A stretch of 64,000 nt of DNA from Parafilimonas sp. (GTDB taxonomy: Bacteria; Bacteroidota; Bacteroidia; Chitinophagales; Chitinophagaceae): positions 24,848 to 88,847 of the forward strand of contig JAFMEZ010000002.1 of NCBI GenBank assembly GCA_017856455.1, written 5' to 3'. This document shows, piece after piece, positions 7,694 through 16,392 of the stretch. A model generated the notes under the pieces. The model ran no database searches. It was not told where the DNA came from and saw only the letters and a program-made list of their open reading frames with translations. The position numbers were made by a program, and so were the translations under genes. How positions within the stretch are numbered: position 1 is the stretch's first letter; every line of letters begins with the position of its first letter.

Positions 7694-10600
7694 TTATTTT
7701 TCAAAAGGACTCAGCTTGGTGGCTGAAACCTGTTCCTGGTATGCTTTCCAAGCACTCTCTTTGAATGCTTTAACCTTTTTGACTGCATCTTCAATCAATC
7801 TAGCAGCATTCTCTACCAATTTTTTCTCCTGCTCACCTGGCACAATTGGTTTAGAAGAAATTGACATGCTTGCCTGTTGGTATGTATTCATCACTGTAAT
7901 CGTTGGGACTTGTCCGTATCCTTGTTTGGTTTGTGGTTTGCCAGTAATGGATTCACGAAGATTTTTTACTTCATCCTGAATTTTCTTGGTTGATTTTTTC
8001 AGTGAATCAATTTCTTTCCCACTCATCTCTTTGATATATGTTTCAACTTTTTTTGTAGCGTTGTCGGCTTCTGTCAACAAATCCATCGCTTCAACAAGCT
8101 GATCTCCACTTTTCTTTAATTCATTTCTCAAAGCAGCCTGAGCTGTTTTGATATCATTTTTATTTCCAAGTCGAGGATCGTCAAGTAACGTTACATAGGT
8201 TGAGTCAGTATCATTTTTATATTTCAACACAACTTTATAGTTGCCTGGTAAGGCTTGTTGTCCACTTGGCTCATCAGCGCCTGCACCTCCGCCACCTCTT
8301 CTTCCACGTCCACCACCACCTGGTGTTCTAAATCCTTTTTCTTCCATGCCCCAAGTTTTGCGGTTGAAGCCAGAATCAGCAGGCCATTTGAGATTACGCA
8401 CTATTTCGTTTTTGTCATTATATATTTTAACGACAACAGAATCTTTTTTCTTAGCTGTATCAGAGGTTGGTTTGATGTAATAGGAGATGGCTGCACCAGC
8501 TGGTTTATTTGGTGCATCCCAAATTCCCCATGTGCTCCATTCATAACCTGGTGCATTTCTATACGAAGCCTGTACAGCTTGTCCTGCTGGGAAACCTGCA
8601 AAAGATTTGTTCCATTCTCCTTTTGATGAAGCAAGTTTTCGAAGTGGACGAATATCGTCTAATACCCATAAGGCTCTTCCGAAAGTTGCAATGACCAAAT
8701 CTGCCTCACGTTCTTGAATAGTAAGATCATATGTTGATACACTTGGGTATCCGTTTTTCCATTGTTGGAATGTAGATCCATTATCAAGACTCACCCAGAG
8801 TCCTTGTTCGGTACCAGCAAAAATCAAATTGGGTTCTGTAGGATCTTGCAGCACGCACAATGCATATCCAATTGCTTTCTTCTCATCCAACAAACGCGTC
8901 CAAGTTTTTCCATAATCAGTTGTTCTGAAAATATATGGTTTGAAATCTCCTCTTCTGTAATCGTTTGCCACAACAAATGCTTCACCAGCATTATGTCTTG
9001 ATGCTTGAATTTGCGGTACCCATGCGCCAATTGGCAATCCTGGAATTTTCCCTCTGAAGTTTGTCCAGGTTTTACCTCCATCTCTGGTGAGCTGTACATT
9101 TCCATCATCAGTACCAACCCAGATTATATTTTTATCTTTTGAAGAAGGTGCGATGGTTAAAATGGTACAATAGTTTTCAGCACCAGTGATATCGATGGAA
9201 ATTCCACCATTATTTGTTTGGTCAATTTTTGCACTATCGTTTGTAGTCAGATCAGGAGAAATGGTTTCCCATGAGGCACCTTTATTGGTTGATTTGTGTA
9301 AAAACTGACTTCCATAATAAATGGTTGAATTATTGGTTGGATCTTGTGCCATTGCAGCATTCCAGTTGAAACGCAACATTACTTTCTGATCCATTTGTGG
9401 TGGTTTCATATACCAGCTTTCACCAGTTTTGATGTTGTATTTTCCAACAGAACCACCCTGACTCATTGCGTAGATCCAATTTGCATCATCTGGATCAGGC
9501 ATGGCATCGAATCCATCTCCACCCCAAATATTTTCCCAGTAATAATTCTTAATACCTCCACTCATCCATGTATAAGCAGGGCCACGCCATGTTCCATTGT
9601 CTTGCATACCGCCCATTACATGGTAAGGTGTTTCATTATCGACATTGATGTGATAAAATTGTCCAACAGGAAGTTTTTCATCAAAAATCCAAGTCTTCCC
9701 TTTGTCGCGTGTGATGCCTATTCCACCATCGTTTCCATCGATGATGAAATTGGGATTGTTGGGATGGATCCAGAATGCGTGATGATCTGGGTGGATACCA
9801 TTGTAAGGGATGACCACTTCAAAATTCTTTCCAGCGTCTTCACTCTTTGAAATCATTTGATAGATTAACCAAAGTCTGTTTTCATTTTGTGGATCGCATG
9901 CAATTTCTTGGAAATAGAAAGGACGTGTTGATACAAATTCAGGATTGCTATTGACAAGTGTCCAACTTAAACCGCCATCATCTGATTTGTATAATCCGTT
10001 TTTGGTTGCTTCCACCAGTGCATACACACGATTTGGGTTGCTTCTTGAAATGGCCAATCCAATTCTTCCATAATTTCCTTCAGGCAATCCTTCTTTCGCG
10101 CCTAATTTTTTCCAGCTTTTTCCTCCATCAAATGTCATGTATAATCCGCTACCCGGTCCGCCACTGCTGAGGCTCCAAGGCGTTCTGCGGTGTTGCCACA
10201 TCGCAACAAATAATTTGTTTGGATTGGATGGATCCATGATCATATCAGCCACACCTGAAGTATCGTTGGTAAATAAAATTTTATTCCAAGTTTCACCACC
10301 ATCAGTGGTTTTAAAAACACCTCTCTCTGAATGTTCGGCATAAGGATTCCCAATAGCACCAGCATAAACAGTATTTGGATTATTGGGATCGATGATTACT
10401 CGATGAATATTTCTCGTTTTTTCCAGTCCCATTCTCTTCCATGATTTACCACCATCAATGGTTTTATAAATGCCTTCACCCAGGCTGATGGAATTTCTTG
10501 GGTTTCCTTCACCTGTTCCTACCCAAACGGTAGATGGGTTGGATTGTTGGATCGCAATCGATCCAATGTTCAAAATAGGTTGATCTTCAAATACGGCTTC

Positions 10601-10837
10601 CCAGCTTCCACCCGCGTTATGTGTTTTCCAAACACCTCCAGAAGCGGCTCCAATCCAAATGGTATTTGGATCTGCAACAACCGCATCAATGGTGGTGATT
10701 CGTCCGCTCATTCCAGCCGGACCAATATTCCTTGGTTTCCAGTTTTTGAACTGATCAAGGTTGAACTTCTGGGCGAAGGCGCCCATCATGAAAATTGATA
10801 ATACGCTACCTAATAAGAACTTTTTCACGGCTGACAT
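7694..10837 (-). CDS. Large secreted BNR/sortilin-type beta-propeller protein
   Basis: 1047 residues with signal peptide MSAVKKFLLGSVLSIFMMGAFAQ. At least seven Asp-box/BNR-like motifs (such as DGGKSWKKLG, DGGETWNK, DGGLSWTL, DGGKTWTN) mark one or two beta-propellers covering about residues 25-760. A FlgD-like Ig segment follows (VVVKIYNDKNEIVRNLKW), then a Gly/Arg-rich linker (about residues 836-850) and a helical C-terminal region (about 900-1047). Proteins of this VPS10/glycosidase-like type are exported; no catalytic residues can be assigned, so binding or glycan-related roles both remain open. It is paralogous in style to the 781-residue protein at 54274. No T9SS sorting domain is evident. 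Confidence 0.85.
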   Translation of the reverse strand: MSAVKKFLLGSVLSIFMMGAFAQKFNLDQFKNWKPRNIGPAGMSGRITTIDAVVADPNTIWIGAASGGVWKTHNAGGSWEAVFEDQPILNIGSIAIQQSNPSTVWVGTGEGNPRNSISLGEGIYKTIDGGKSWKRMGLEKTRNIHRVIIDPNNPNTVYAGAIGNPYAEHSERGVFKTTDGGETWNKILFTNDTSGVADMIMDPSNPNKLFVAMWQHRRTPWSLSSGGPGSGLYMTFDGGKSWKKLGAKEGLPEGNYGRIGLAISRSNPNRVYALVEATKNGLYKSDDGGLSWTLVNSNPEFVSTRPFYFQEIACDPQNENRLWLIYQMISKSEDAGKNFEVVIPYNGIHPDHHAFWIHPNNPNFIIDGNDGGIGITRDKGKTWIFDEKLPVGQFYHINVDNETPYHVMGGMQDNGTWRGPAYTWMSGGIKNYYWENIWGGDGFDAMPDPDDANWIYAMSQGGSVGKYNIKTGESWYMKPPQMDQKVMLRFNWNAAMAQDPTNNSTIYYGSQFLHKSTNKGASWETISPDLTTNDSAKIDQTNNGGISIDITGAENYCTILTIAPSSKDKNIIWVGTDDGNVQLTRDGGKTWTNFRGKIPGLPIGAWVPQIQASRHNAGEAFVVANDYRRGDFKPYIFRTTDYGKTWTRLLDEKKAIGYALCVLQDPTEPNLIFAGTEQGLWVSLDNGSTFQQWKNGYPSVSTYDLTIQEREADLVIATFGRALWVLDDIRPLRKLASSKGEWNKSFAGFPAGQAVQASYRNAPGYEWSTWGIWDAPNKPAGAAISYYIKPTSDTAKKKDSVVVKIYNDKNEIVRNLKWPADSGFNRKTWGMEEKGFRTPGGGGRGRRGGGGAGADEPSGQQALPGNYKVVLKYKNDTDSTYVTLLDDPRLGNKNDIKTAQAALRNELKKSGDQLVEAMDLLTEADNATKKVETYIKEMSGKEIDSLKKSTKKIQDEVKNLRESITGKPQTKQGYGQVPTITVMNTYQQASMSISSKPIVPGEQEKKLVENAARLIEDAVKKVKAFKESAWKAYQEQVSATKLSPFEK

Positions 10838-10873
10838 GTTAGTTATTTTCCTGAAAATTATGGATTAATACCC

Positions 10874-10939
10874 TTCAAGGAAAATTTCTTTTACAAGCGG
10901 TGTTATGAATTTTTACTCAGGTATTTTCAAGGAAAATTT
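10874..10939. repeat. 14-bp direct repeat upstream of yceI
   Basis: TTCAAGGAAAATTT occurs at 10874-10887 and 10926-10939, 52 bp apart, in the divergent region between the BNR protein gene and yceI. It may be a regulator binding pair or a chance AT-rich repeat. Confidence 0.35.
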
Positions 10940-10994
10940 TGCTGGAAACAGGAAGTTTTCTAATTTAGTGTTTAAACATCAATTATTTAAAATC

Positions 10995-11579
10995 ATGAAA
11001 AAGACAATTCTCAGCCTCGTTGTTCTTCTATCACTCACAGTTGGAGTGAATGCTCAAACTACATGGAATCTTGATAAGGTTCACTCAAACGTAAAGTTTG
11101 CTGTTTCTCACATGGTAGTTTCTGAAGTAGAAGGAAGTTTTAAAATGTTTGATGGCAACCTCGTTGCATCAAAAGCAGATCTTTCTGATGCAAAAGTTAA
11201 TTTTTCAGTTGACGTAGCTTCAGTGAACACTGACAATGATCGTAGAGATGGTCATTTGAAAAGTGATGATTTTTTCAATGCTGAAAAATTTCCAAAAATG
11301 ACTTTCGTTGGCAAATCAATGAAGCCATTGGGAAACAATAAGTACAAATTGACTGGTGATCTTACCATTCGTGATGTTACAAAAACAGTTGACTTTGATG
11401 TAACCTATGGTGGTCAAATCAATACAGGTCGTGGTATCAAAGCTGGTTTCAAAGCGAAGGCTACTATCGATCGTTTGCAGTTTGGTTTGAAATATGCACC
11501 AGCATTGGAAGCAGGTGGATTAGCAGTTGGTAAAGATGTAGATATTACAGTACTAGTTGAGATGGATCAGGCGAAATAG
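10995..11579 (+). CDS. YceI family lipid-binding-like periplasmic protein
   Basis: 194 residues from ATG 10995, chosen because it opens signal peptide MKKTILSLVVLLSLTVGVNAQ; the in-frame ATG at 10905 would put 30 non-signal residues before it. The mature start TTWNLDKVHSNVKFAVSHM and the internal RRDGHLKSDDFFNAEKFPKMTF are hallmark YceI segments. YceI proteins form a lipocalin-like barrel that binds isoprenoid-type lipids in the periplasm. It is alone on its strand, convergent with msrB across a heptamer-repeat hairpin. Confidence 0.93.
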   Translation: MKKTILSLVVLLSLTVGVNAQTTWNLDKVHSNVKFAVSHMVVSEVEGSFKMFDGNLVASKADLSDAKVNFSVDVASVNTDNDRRDGHLKSDDFFNAEKFPKMTFVGKSMKPLGNNKYKLTGDLTIRDVTKTVDFDVTYGGQINTGRGIKAGFKAKATIDRLQFGLKYAPALEAGGLAVGKDVDITVLVEMDQAK

Positions 11580-11584
11580 GAAAA

Positions 11585-11633
11585 GTTGTAAGATGTAAGT
11601 TGTAAGTTATATCGAGTGATAACTTACAACTTA
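11585..11633. terminator. Heptamer-repeat hairpin, GTTRTAR type
   Basis: Units GTTGTAA, GATGTAA, GTTGTAA and GTTATAT run head to tail from 11585. The arms 11596-11610 and 11619-11633 are perfect 15-bp complements around an 8-base loop. It lies between the convergent yceI and msrB and probably terminates both, though no long T tract follows. Confidence 0.65.
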
Positions 11634-11646
11634 TAACCATAACCAC

Positions 11647-12171
11647 TTATTCTGATTTCTTCTCAAATCCCAAGCTCACGCCATTGATACAATATCTTAA
11701 TCCAGTTGGTGGTGGTCCGTCGTTGAATACATGTCCCAAGTGAGCTTTACACCTTCCACATTGCACTTCTGTTCTTCTCATTCCATGTGTATTATCAGGA
11801 GTATAGATGATGCTTTTCTTGTTTACCGGTTCAAAAAAACTTGGCCAACCACATCCACTATCGAACTTGGTATTGCTTTTGAATAAGCTATATCCACAGG
11901 CAGCGCAGTAATAGGTTCCGATTTCAGTTGAAGTTTCAAACGGACTCGTCCAAGGACGTTCAGTTCCTTTTTGTCTGGCTATGTAAAATTGTTCTGGTGT
12001 CAGCACTTTTTTCCATTCTTCTTCACTGATCTCAACTTTATCAGTATTTGTTCTGGAGAAAACCGGACTGTTTTTTTTCTCTTCCATATTATTAGGTTTT
12101 GAAGGCTTCTGTTGTGCGGTACAGGCATTAAAAATCATCAGTGCCGCAGTTGCAAATGTCATGTATTTCAT
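11647..12171 (-). CDS. msrB: Peptide methionine-(R)-S-oxide reductase, lipoprotein form
   Basis: 174 residues. The ATG at 12171 is preferred over a TTG two codons upstream. The N-terminus MKYMTFATAALMIFNAC looks like a lipoprotein signal with Cys at about residue 17, so the enzyme is probably anchored outside the cytoplasm. Zinc-binding CxxC pairs are present (CAAC and CGRC), as are CGWPSFF and the catalytic Cys in RYCINGVSL. It reduces methionine-R-sulfoxide in proteins, consistent with repair of oxidised envelope proteins. Divergent from adk. Confidence 0.95.
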   Translation of the reverse strand: MKYMTFATAALMIFNACTAQQKPSKPNNMEEKKNSPVFSRTNTDKVEISEEEWKKVLTPEQFYIARQKGTERPWTSPFETSTEIGTYYCAACGYSLFKSNTKFDSGCGWPSFFEPVNKKSIIYTPDNTHGMRRTEVQCGRCKAHLGHVFNDGPPPTGLRYCINGVSLGFEKKSE

Positions 12172-12256
12172 CGCCAAAATTTATGCGTAAAACTAACTAT
12201 ATTTACCCTCCTTTATTCACGGGGTCATCCTGTAATTAAACCCAAAACTCACTGAA

Positions 12257-12832
12257 ATGTTCAATTTAATTTTATTTGGTCCTCCTGGAAGTGGGAAAGG
12301 CACACAATCTGAAAAGCTGATTGCAAAATATGGATTGAAGCATTTATCTACAGGAGATATTTTCAGATCTGAAATCTCCAATCAAACTGAGTTGGGCTTA
12401 AAAGCCAAGTCCTATATGGATGCTGGCCAATTGGTGCCAGATGCAGTTACGATTGGAATGGTCGACAAAGTAATCAATGCGAATAAAGGCGTCAATGGAT
12501 TTTTGTTTGATGGATTCCCCAGAACAAAGGCTCAGGCGGAGGCATTGGATGAATTGTTAAAGGGACATGGAACAGAGATAAATGTAGTACTCGCATTGGA
12601 TGTGCCGGAAAATGAGCTGATTCAGCGAATGATTGGTAGAGCAAAAACCTCTGGCCGATCAGATGATGCGGATCCAGAGGTTCAGCAAAAAAGAATTGCA
12701 GTATATCGAAACGAGACATTAGCTGTTGCTGATCATTATAGAACTTTTAATAAAGTTGTGCAGCTGAACGGACTCGGTTCTATTGATGATATTTTTGCTT
12801 CTCTGTGCCAAGAAATTGATTCAAGAAAATAA
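12257..12832 (+). CDS. adk: Adenylate kinase
   Basis: 191 residues. P-loop GPPGSGKGT at residues 8-16, HLSTGDIFR for AMP binding, DGFPRTKAQAEAL, and a short LID (MIGRAKTSGRSDDADP) without zinc cysteines, so this is the short form. It converts ATP plus AMP to two ADP in the cytosol. A near -7 box (TATATTTA, 12198-12205) lies about 50 bases upstream. Its stop is 1 bp from the stop of the convergent carbonic anhydrase gene, with no terminator between. Confidence 0.97.
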   Translation: MFNLILFGPPGSGKGTQSEKLIAKYGLKHLSTGDIFRSEISNQTELGLKAKSYMDAGQLVPDAVTIGMVDKVINANKGVNGFLFDGFPRTKAQAEALDELLKGHGTEINVVLALDVPENELIQRMIGRAKTSGRSDDADPEVQQKRIAVYRNETLAVADHYRTFNKVVQLNGLGSIDDIFASLCQEIDSRK

Positions 12833-12833
12833 A

Positions 12834-13466
12834 CTACAGATTATCAAATTCATAGAGCGGGTCCATATGTGTACCTGCTGGCATTTCAAAGATTGGTTTG
12901 ATTAATCCATCATTCAATCCATACACCCATCCGTGCAAATGAGGAGCGTTGTTTTCCTTCCATGATTTTTGGATGATAGATGTTTTTGCCAAATTCATTA
13001 CCTGCTCTTGAACATTCAATTCAATTAGCTTGTTCAATTTATCTTCATCGTTTTGAAAAGAATTTACCTCTTCTTCATGGAAGCGGTATACATCTTTGAT
13101 ATTGCGCAACCACTTGTTGATGATACCAAAGGATTGTTGTGTCATAGCAGCCTTCACTCCTCCACATCCGTAATGGCCGCATACAATGACATGTTTCACT
13201 TTTAATACTTCAACTGCATATTGTAATACCGATAACATATTCAAATCGGTATGTACCACCATGTTGGCAATATTACGATGGATGAAAATTTCACCTGGTC
13301 TGGTACCTGTAATTGAATCTGGTGGCACCCTGCTATCGCTGCATCCAATCCATAAATACTCTGGTGTCTGTGTATTAGAGAGTCGATGAAAGAACTCAGG
13401 ATCCTTTTCGATGGTCGCACTCGCCCAGTTCTTATTGTTTTCTAAAAGTTTTTCGTATGATTTCAT
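12834..13466 (-). CDS. can: Beta-class carbonic anhydrase
   Basis: 210 residues. Zinc ligands are Cys42, His98 and Cys101 (CSDSR and CGHYGCGG), with Asp44/Arg46 forming the family dyad. RPGEIFIHRNIAN is also typical. It interconverts CO2 and bicarbonate in the cytosol. It is encoded 14 bp downstream of a SulP transporter on the same strand, which suggests coupled bicarbonate uptake and use. Confidence 0.96.
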   Translation of the reverse strand: MKSYEKLLENNKNWASATIEKDPEFFHRLSNTQTPEYLWIGCSDSRVPPDSITGTRPGEIFIHRNIANMVVHTDLNMLSVLQYAVEVLKVKHVIVCGHYGCGGVKAAMTQQSFGIINKWLRNIKDVYRFHEEEVNSFQNDEDKLNKLIELNVQEQVMNLAKTSIIQKSWKENNAPHLHGWVYGLNDGLIKPIFEMPAGTHMDPLYEFDNL

Positions 13467-13480
13467 TTTAATTTTTTTTA

Positions 13481-15061
13481 TTAATTTTTTTCAGAATGCA
13501 CATGTTGGGCATCTTCCATTTTGTAAGCAGTTTTGAAATTAACAAGTTTTACTTCAATATTTCTATCTTTTGCTCCGTATTGTAAAAAGTCACGCAATAA
13601 TTCCAACACATCAAAATCAATGTAAACGGTATTCCCAGCATCAATCAATACTTTACTTCCCTTTGGAAGATCGTTTAAAGTTTGCTTTATTGCGGCTTTG
13701 TTTAAAAATGATACCTCTTGTGCAAGATCGATGTGTATCGTTTCGCCTTCATGATAATGCTCTTTTCTAAAATTATAGGCAAGCTTCATGTTTCCTTTTA
13801 AAATATAAAAGATACTTACAAGTAAACCTATCCCAACTCCCTTCAATAAATCTGTAAATACAACTGCTATTACTGTAATAACAAATGGGATAAATTGTTG
13901 TAAACCGGATGTCCAAATATGTTTGAAAACTTTTGGACTTGCCAATTTGAATCCAATCATGATAAGGATGGCAGCAAGGCTGGCCATTGGGATTTTATTC
14001 AAGATTCCAGGAATGATGATCACGGCAAGTAAAAGAAATATGCCGTGAAATATAGCCGACATTTTTGATTTTGCTCCAGCGTTGATATTGGCAGTAGTTC
14101 TAACAATTACAGATGTCATAGGGAGTCCGCCAATTAATCCTGAAAGCATATTGCCAATTCCTTGCGCCCTAAGCTCTACATTGGCACTTGAGTATCGTTT
14201 CATCGAATCCATTTTATCTCCGGCTTCTAAACAAAGCAACGTTTCAATGCTTGCAACGATTGCAATGGTTACACCAACGATCCAAACCTGTGGATTAGTG
14301 AAGCCAGAGAAATTAGGTGTTTGAAATTGTCCAATGAAGGATGAAAATGAATCTGCCGTAGGGAGCACTACCAAATGTTCGTTTGCGATTACCCATTCTG
14401 GGTTGACAGCTTTGAATAATTCATTGATCATGATACCAGCAACAACAGCAACCAATGCACCTGGAATAGCTTTTATTTTTTTCAATGCCGGTACTTTATT
14501 GAAAGCAATGATAATGGCAAGTGATACCAGTGTAACGATGATTGCACCTGTATGGGCAAAATTGAAAGCATGTAAAATTTCTGTCCAAAATCCCTGATCT
14601 TCTTTTAGCAATTGATAAGAAAAGAAATCACCTTCATGTTCAAGATCATATCCAATAGCATGGGGAAGCTCTTTCTTAATAATGATGATGCCAATGGCAA
14701 CCAACATACCTTCTATTACACTTGTAGGAAAATAACTGGAAATGCCTCCGGCTTTTGCCAATCCTAATATCAACTGAAAAAGCCCTGCTATCATCACAGC
14801 AACTAAAAAAGTTTCATATCCGAGGTCAGTCACGGCGACTAGAATAATGGCGATAAGTCCTGCAGCAGGACCAGTAACACTTACATTGGAGTTACTGAGG
14901 GATCCTACAACAATACCGCCAATTATACCTGTAATGATTCCAGCGAAGGGTGGTGCACCGCTAGCAACCGCTATTCCAAGGCAGAGTGGCAATGCAACCA
15001 AAAAAACTACCATGCCACTTAGCAAATCTGCACCGAGTGTATTTTGTGCTTTCAAAGTCAT
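13481..15061 (-). CDS. SulP family anion (probably bicarbonate) transporter with STAS domain
   Basis: 526 residues. About 10-12 membrane helices begin at DLLSGMVVFLVALPLCLGIA, the conserved SulP entry segment, and a C-terminal STAS domain covers about 430-515 (VSFLNKAAIKQTL, KVLIDAGNTVYIDFD). SulP proteins carry sulfate, bicarbonate or other anions. Cotranscription with carbonic anhydrase favours bicarbonate (inference from context). The upstream region contains a small perfect hairpin (GGACA/TGTCC at 15092-15105). Confidence 0.9.
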   Translation of the reverse strand: MTLKAQNTLGADLLSGMVVFLVALPLCLGIAVASGAPPFAGIITGIIGGIVVGSLSNSNVSVTGPAAGLIAIILVAVTDLGYETFLVAVMIAGLFQLILGLAKAGGISSYFPTSVIEGMLVAIGIIIIKKELPHAIGYDLEHEGDFFSYQLLKEDQGFWTEILHAFNFAHTGAIIVTLVSLAIIIAFNKVPALKKIKAIPGALVAVVAGIMINELFKAVNPEWVIANEHLVVLPTADSFSSFIGQFQTPNFSGFTNPQVWIVGVTIAIVASIETLLCLEAGDKMDSMKRYSSANVELRAQGIGNMLSGLIGGLPMTSVIVRTTANINAGAKSKMSAIFHGIFLLLAVIIIPGILNKIPMASLAAILIMIGFKLASPKVFKHIWTSGLQQFIPFVITVIAVVFTDLLKGVGIGLLVSIFYILKGNMKLAYNFRKEHYHEGETIHIDLAQEVSFLNKAAIKQTLNDLPKGSKVLIDAGNTVYIDFDVLELLRDFLQYGAKDRNIEVKLVNFKTAYKMEDAQHVHSEKN

Positions 15062-15151
15062 CTTGAAAAGAATTAATATATAATGATTTTAGGACAGCTT
15101 TGTCCAATGGGAAGTAACTCAAGTATGAGTGATCAATTTTTGAAATGAAAT

Positions 15152-15454
15152 TCAGACGAGTGGCGGTCTGGTAGGGGTGTCATCCGACAATCTTGAAGAA
15201 TAGTTTCCATCATTGGATATGGAAGACAAACGGGCAATCTGAAATGATAAAAATAAATGTGCGTGCTTGCTGATAAATAAATCATTCTTTTTGAAGTCTT
15301 CATTTACTTCAGATGATTTATCATCGGCATCGATATCTTGACATATTTCTTCAATCATTTGGTTACCATAAAATATCTTGCCTACTTCTTTTATAGGAAG
15401 TATTTGAAAGGATATGATGGTCAGCAAAAAATAGGCTAAAATTCTCTTTTTCAC
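15152..15454 (-). CDS. Small exported or membrane-anchored hypothetical protein
   Basis: 100 residues beginning at a GTG codon (15452-15454). The N-terminus MKKRILAYFLLTIISFQILP is a signal peptide or single membrane anchor. The rest is polar and acidic (DIDADDKSSEVNEDF), ending in TPTRPPLV. I do not recognise the family. It sits 90 bp upstream of the SulP transporter gene on the same strand, so a link to anion transport is possible. The 189-residue protein at 63184 has a similar layout (short anchor, Pro-rich end). Confidence 0.55.
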   Translation of the reverse strand: MKKRILAYFLLTIISFQILPIKEVGKIFYGNQMIEEICQDIDADDKSSEVNEDFKKNDLFISKHAHLFLSFQIARLSSISNDGNYSSRLSDDTPTRPPLV

Positions 15455-15522
15455 AGCGGGCTAATATACAGCATCAATTCCAAAAATTTGGATGATTCAT
15501 GCTCTATTACAAAATATTAACA

Positions 15523-16278
15523 TTAAATATTTAATCCACCACAGGCGCTTAAAACCTGACCTGTTATGTAACTGCTCATATCAGATGCAAGAAATAGGGT
15601 GGTATTGCCAATTTCCTCAGCTGAGCCAAATCTTCCTAATGGAATTTTGGACAAAAAAGATTGTGCTGCTTCGCCTTCCTTCAAATAATGGGTCATATCC
15701 GTTTCAATGAATCCAGGTGCTATTGCATTCACACGAACATTTCTACTACCTAATTCCTGAGCAATTGATTTGGTAAATCCTATGATACCTGCTTTACTGG
15801 CTGCATAACTTGATTGGCCTGCATTTCCACGGATTCCAATAATTGAACTCATATTGATGATCGATCCTTTTTTGGCCTTCATCATTGGACGGATGACTTG
15901 TTTCGTCATATTGAAAACACTCTTAAGGTTCACTTCCATCACTTCATCCCATTGTTCTGGAGTCATACGAAGCAATAAGTTATCTTTTGAAATTCCAGCA
16001 TTGTTGACACATACGTCTACAGTACCAAATTCTTTTACAACATCATTTACAAAAACTTCTGATTCTGCAAAGTTGCCTGCATTGCTTCTCCAAGCTTTTG
16101 CCTTTACACCCATTCCTTCCAATGTTGAAACCAATGCATTTGCTTTTTCTGTACTGCTTTCACTTACATAGGTGAATGCAATGTTAGCTCCGTGCTCTGC
16201 TAATTTAAGGGCAATGGCTTCGCCTATTCCACGTGCAGCACCAGTTACAATAGCCGTTTTATTTTCGAGGAGTTTCAT
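15523..16278 (-). CDS. fabG: 3-oxoacyl-ACP reductase
   Basis: 251 residues, a classical short-chain dehydrogenase: TGAARGIGEAIA nucleotide loop, NNAG, catalytic Ser in NMSSIIG, YAASKAG (Tyr/Lys), and the C-terminal GFIETDMT and SSYITGQVLSACGGLNI typical of FabG. It uses NADPH to reduce 3-oxoacyl-ACP in fatty acid elongation. It lies downstream of the GH3-family gene, separated by a heptamer-repeat hairpin, so it may be transcribed separately. Confidence 0.93.
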   Translation of the reverse strand: MKLLENKTAIVTGAARGIGEAIALKLAEHGANIAFTYVSESSTEKANALVSTLEGMGVKAKAWRSNAGNFAESEVFVNDVVKEFGTVDVCVNNAGISKDNLLLRMTPEQWDEVMEVNLKSVFNMTKQVIRPMMKAKKGSIINMSSIIGIRGNAGQSSYAASKAGIIGFTKSIAQELGSRNVRVNAIAPGFIETDMTHYLKEGEAAQSFLSKIPLGRFGSAEEIGNTTLFLASDMSSYITGQVLSACGGLNI

Positions 16279-16282
16279 ATAA

Positions 16283-16392
16283 GTTATAGGTTATAAGTTG
16301 TAAGTTATAAGTTTGAATTAAGATGTTTGATTCAGTGACAAAGTTAATTAATAATGTAGTTAACTTAAAACCTACAACTTACAACCTACAAC
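16283..16392. repeat. Paired heptamer-repeat arrays, GTTRTAR type
   Basis: Left array 16283-16317 contains five 7-bp units (GTTATAG, GTTATAA, GTTGTAA and variants). Right array 16359-16392 is the inverted counterpart with four full units plus GTTAAC, read on the minus strand. The two can pair into a long imperfect stem with a loop of about 40 bases. The right array includes the last codons and TAG stop of the GH3-family gene. Probable terminator or 3'-end stabiliser between the GH3-family gene and fabG. Confidence 0.6.

Noticed and set aside
8272-8330. Gly/Arg-codon-rich tract considered as a tandem DNA repeat
   Set aside because: Units are irregular at DNA level and in frame with the protein; better explained as a low-complexity linker.
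9344-9850. Open frame of 168 codons on the plus strand inside the BNR protein gene
   Set aside because: Antisense shadow of repeated Asp-box codons; Cys/His/Ile-rich composition, no start-site signals and no recognisable domain.
10905-10994. Extended N-terminus of YceI from the upstream ATG
   Set aside because: It would place 30 polar residues before a perfect signal peptide and includes one arm of a direct repeat; the ATG at 10995 fits better.
15092-15105. Perfect GGACA/TGTCC hairpin upstream of the SulP gene
   Set aside because: Only a 5-bp stem without a T tract or conserved context; too weak to call a terminator or riboswitch.
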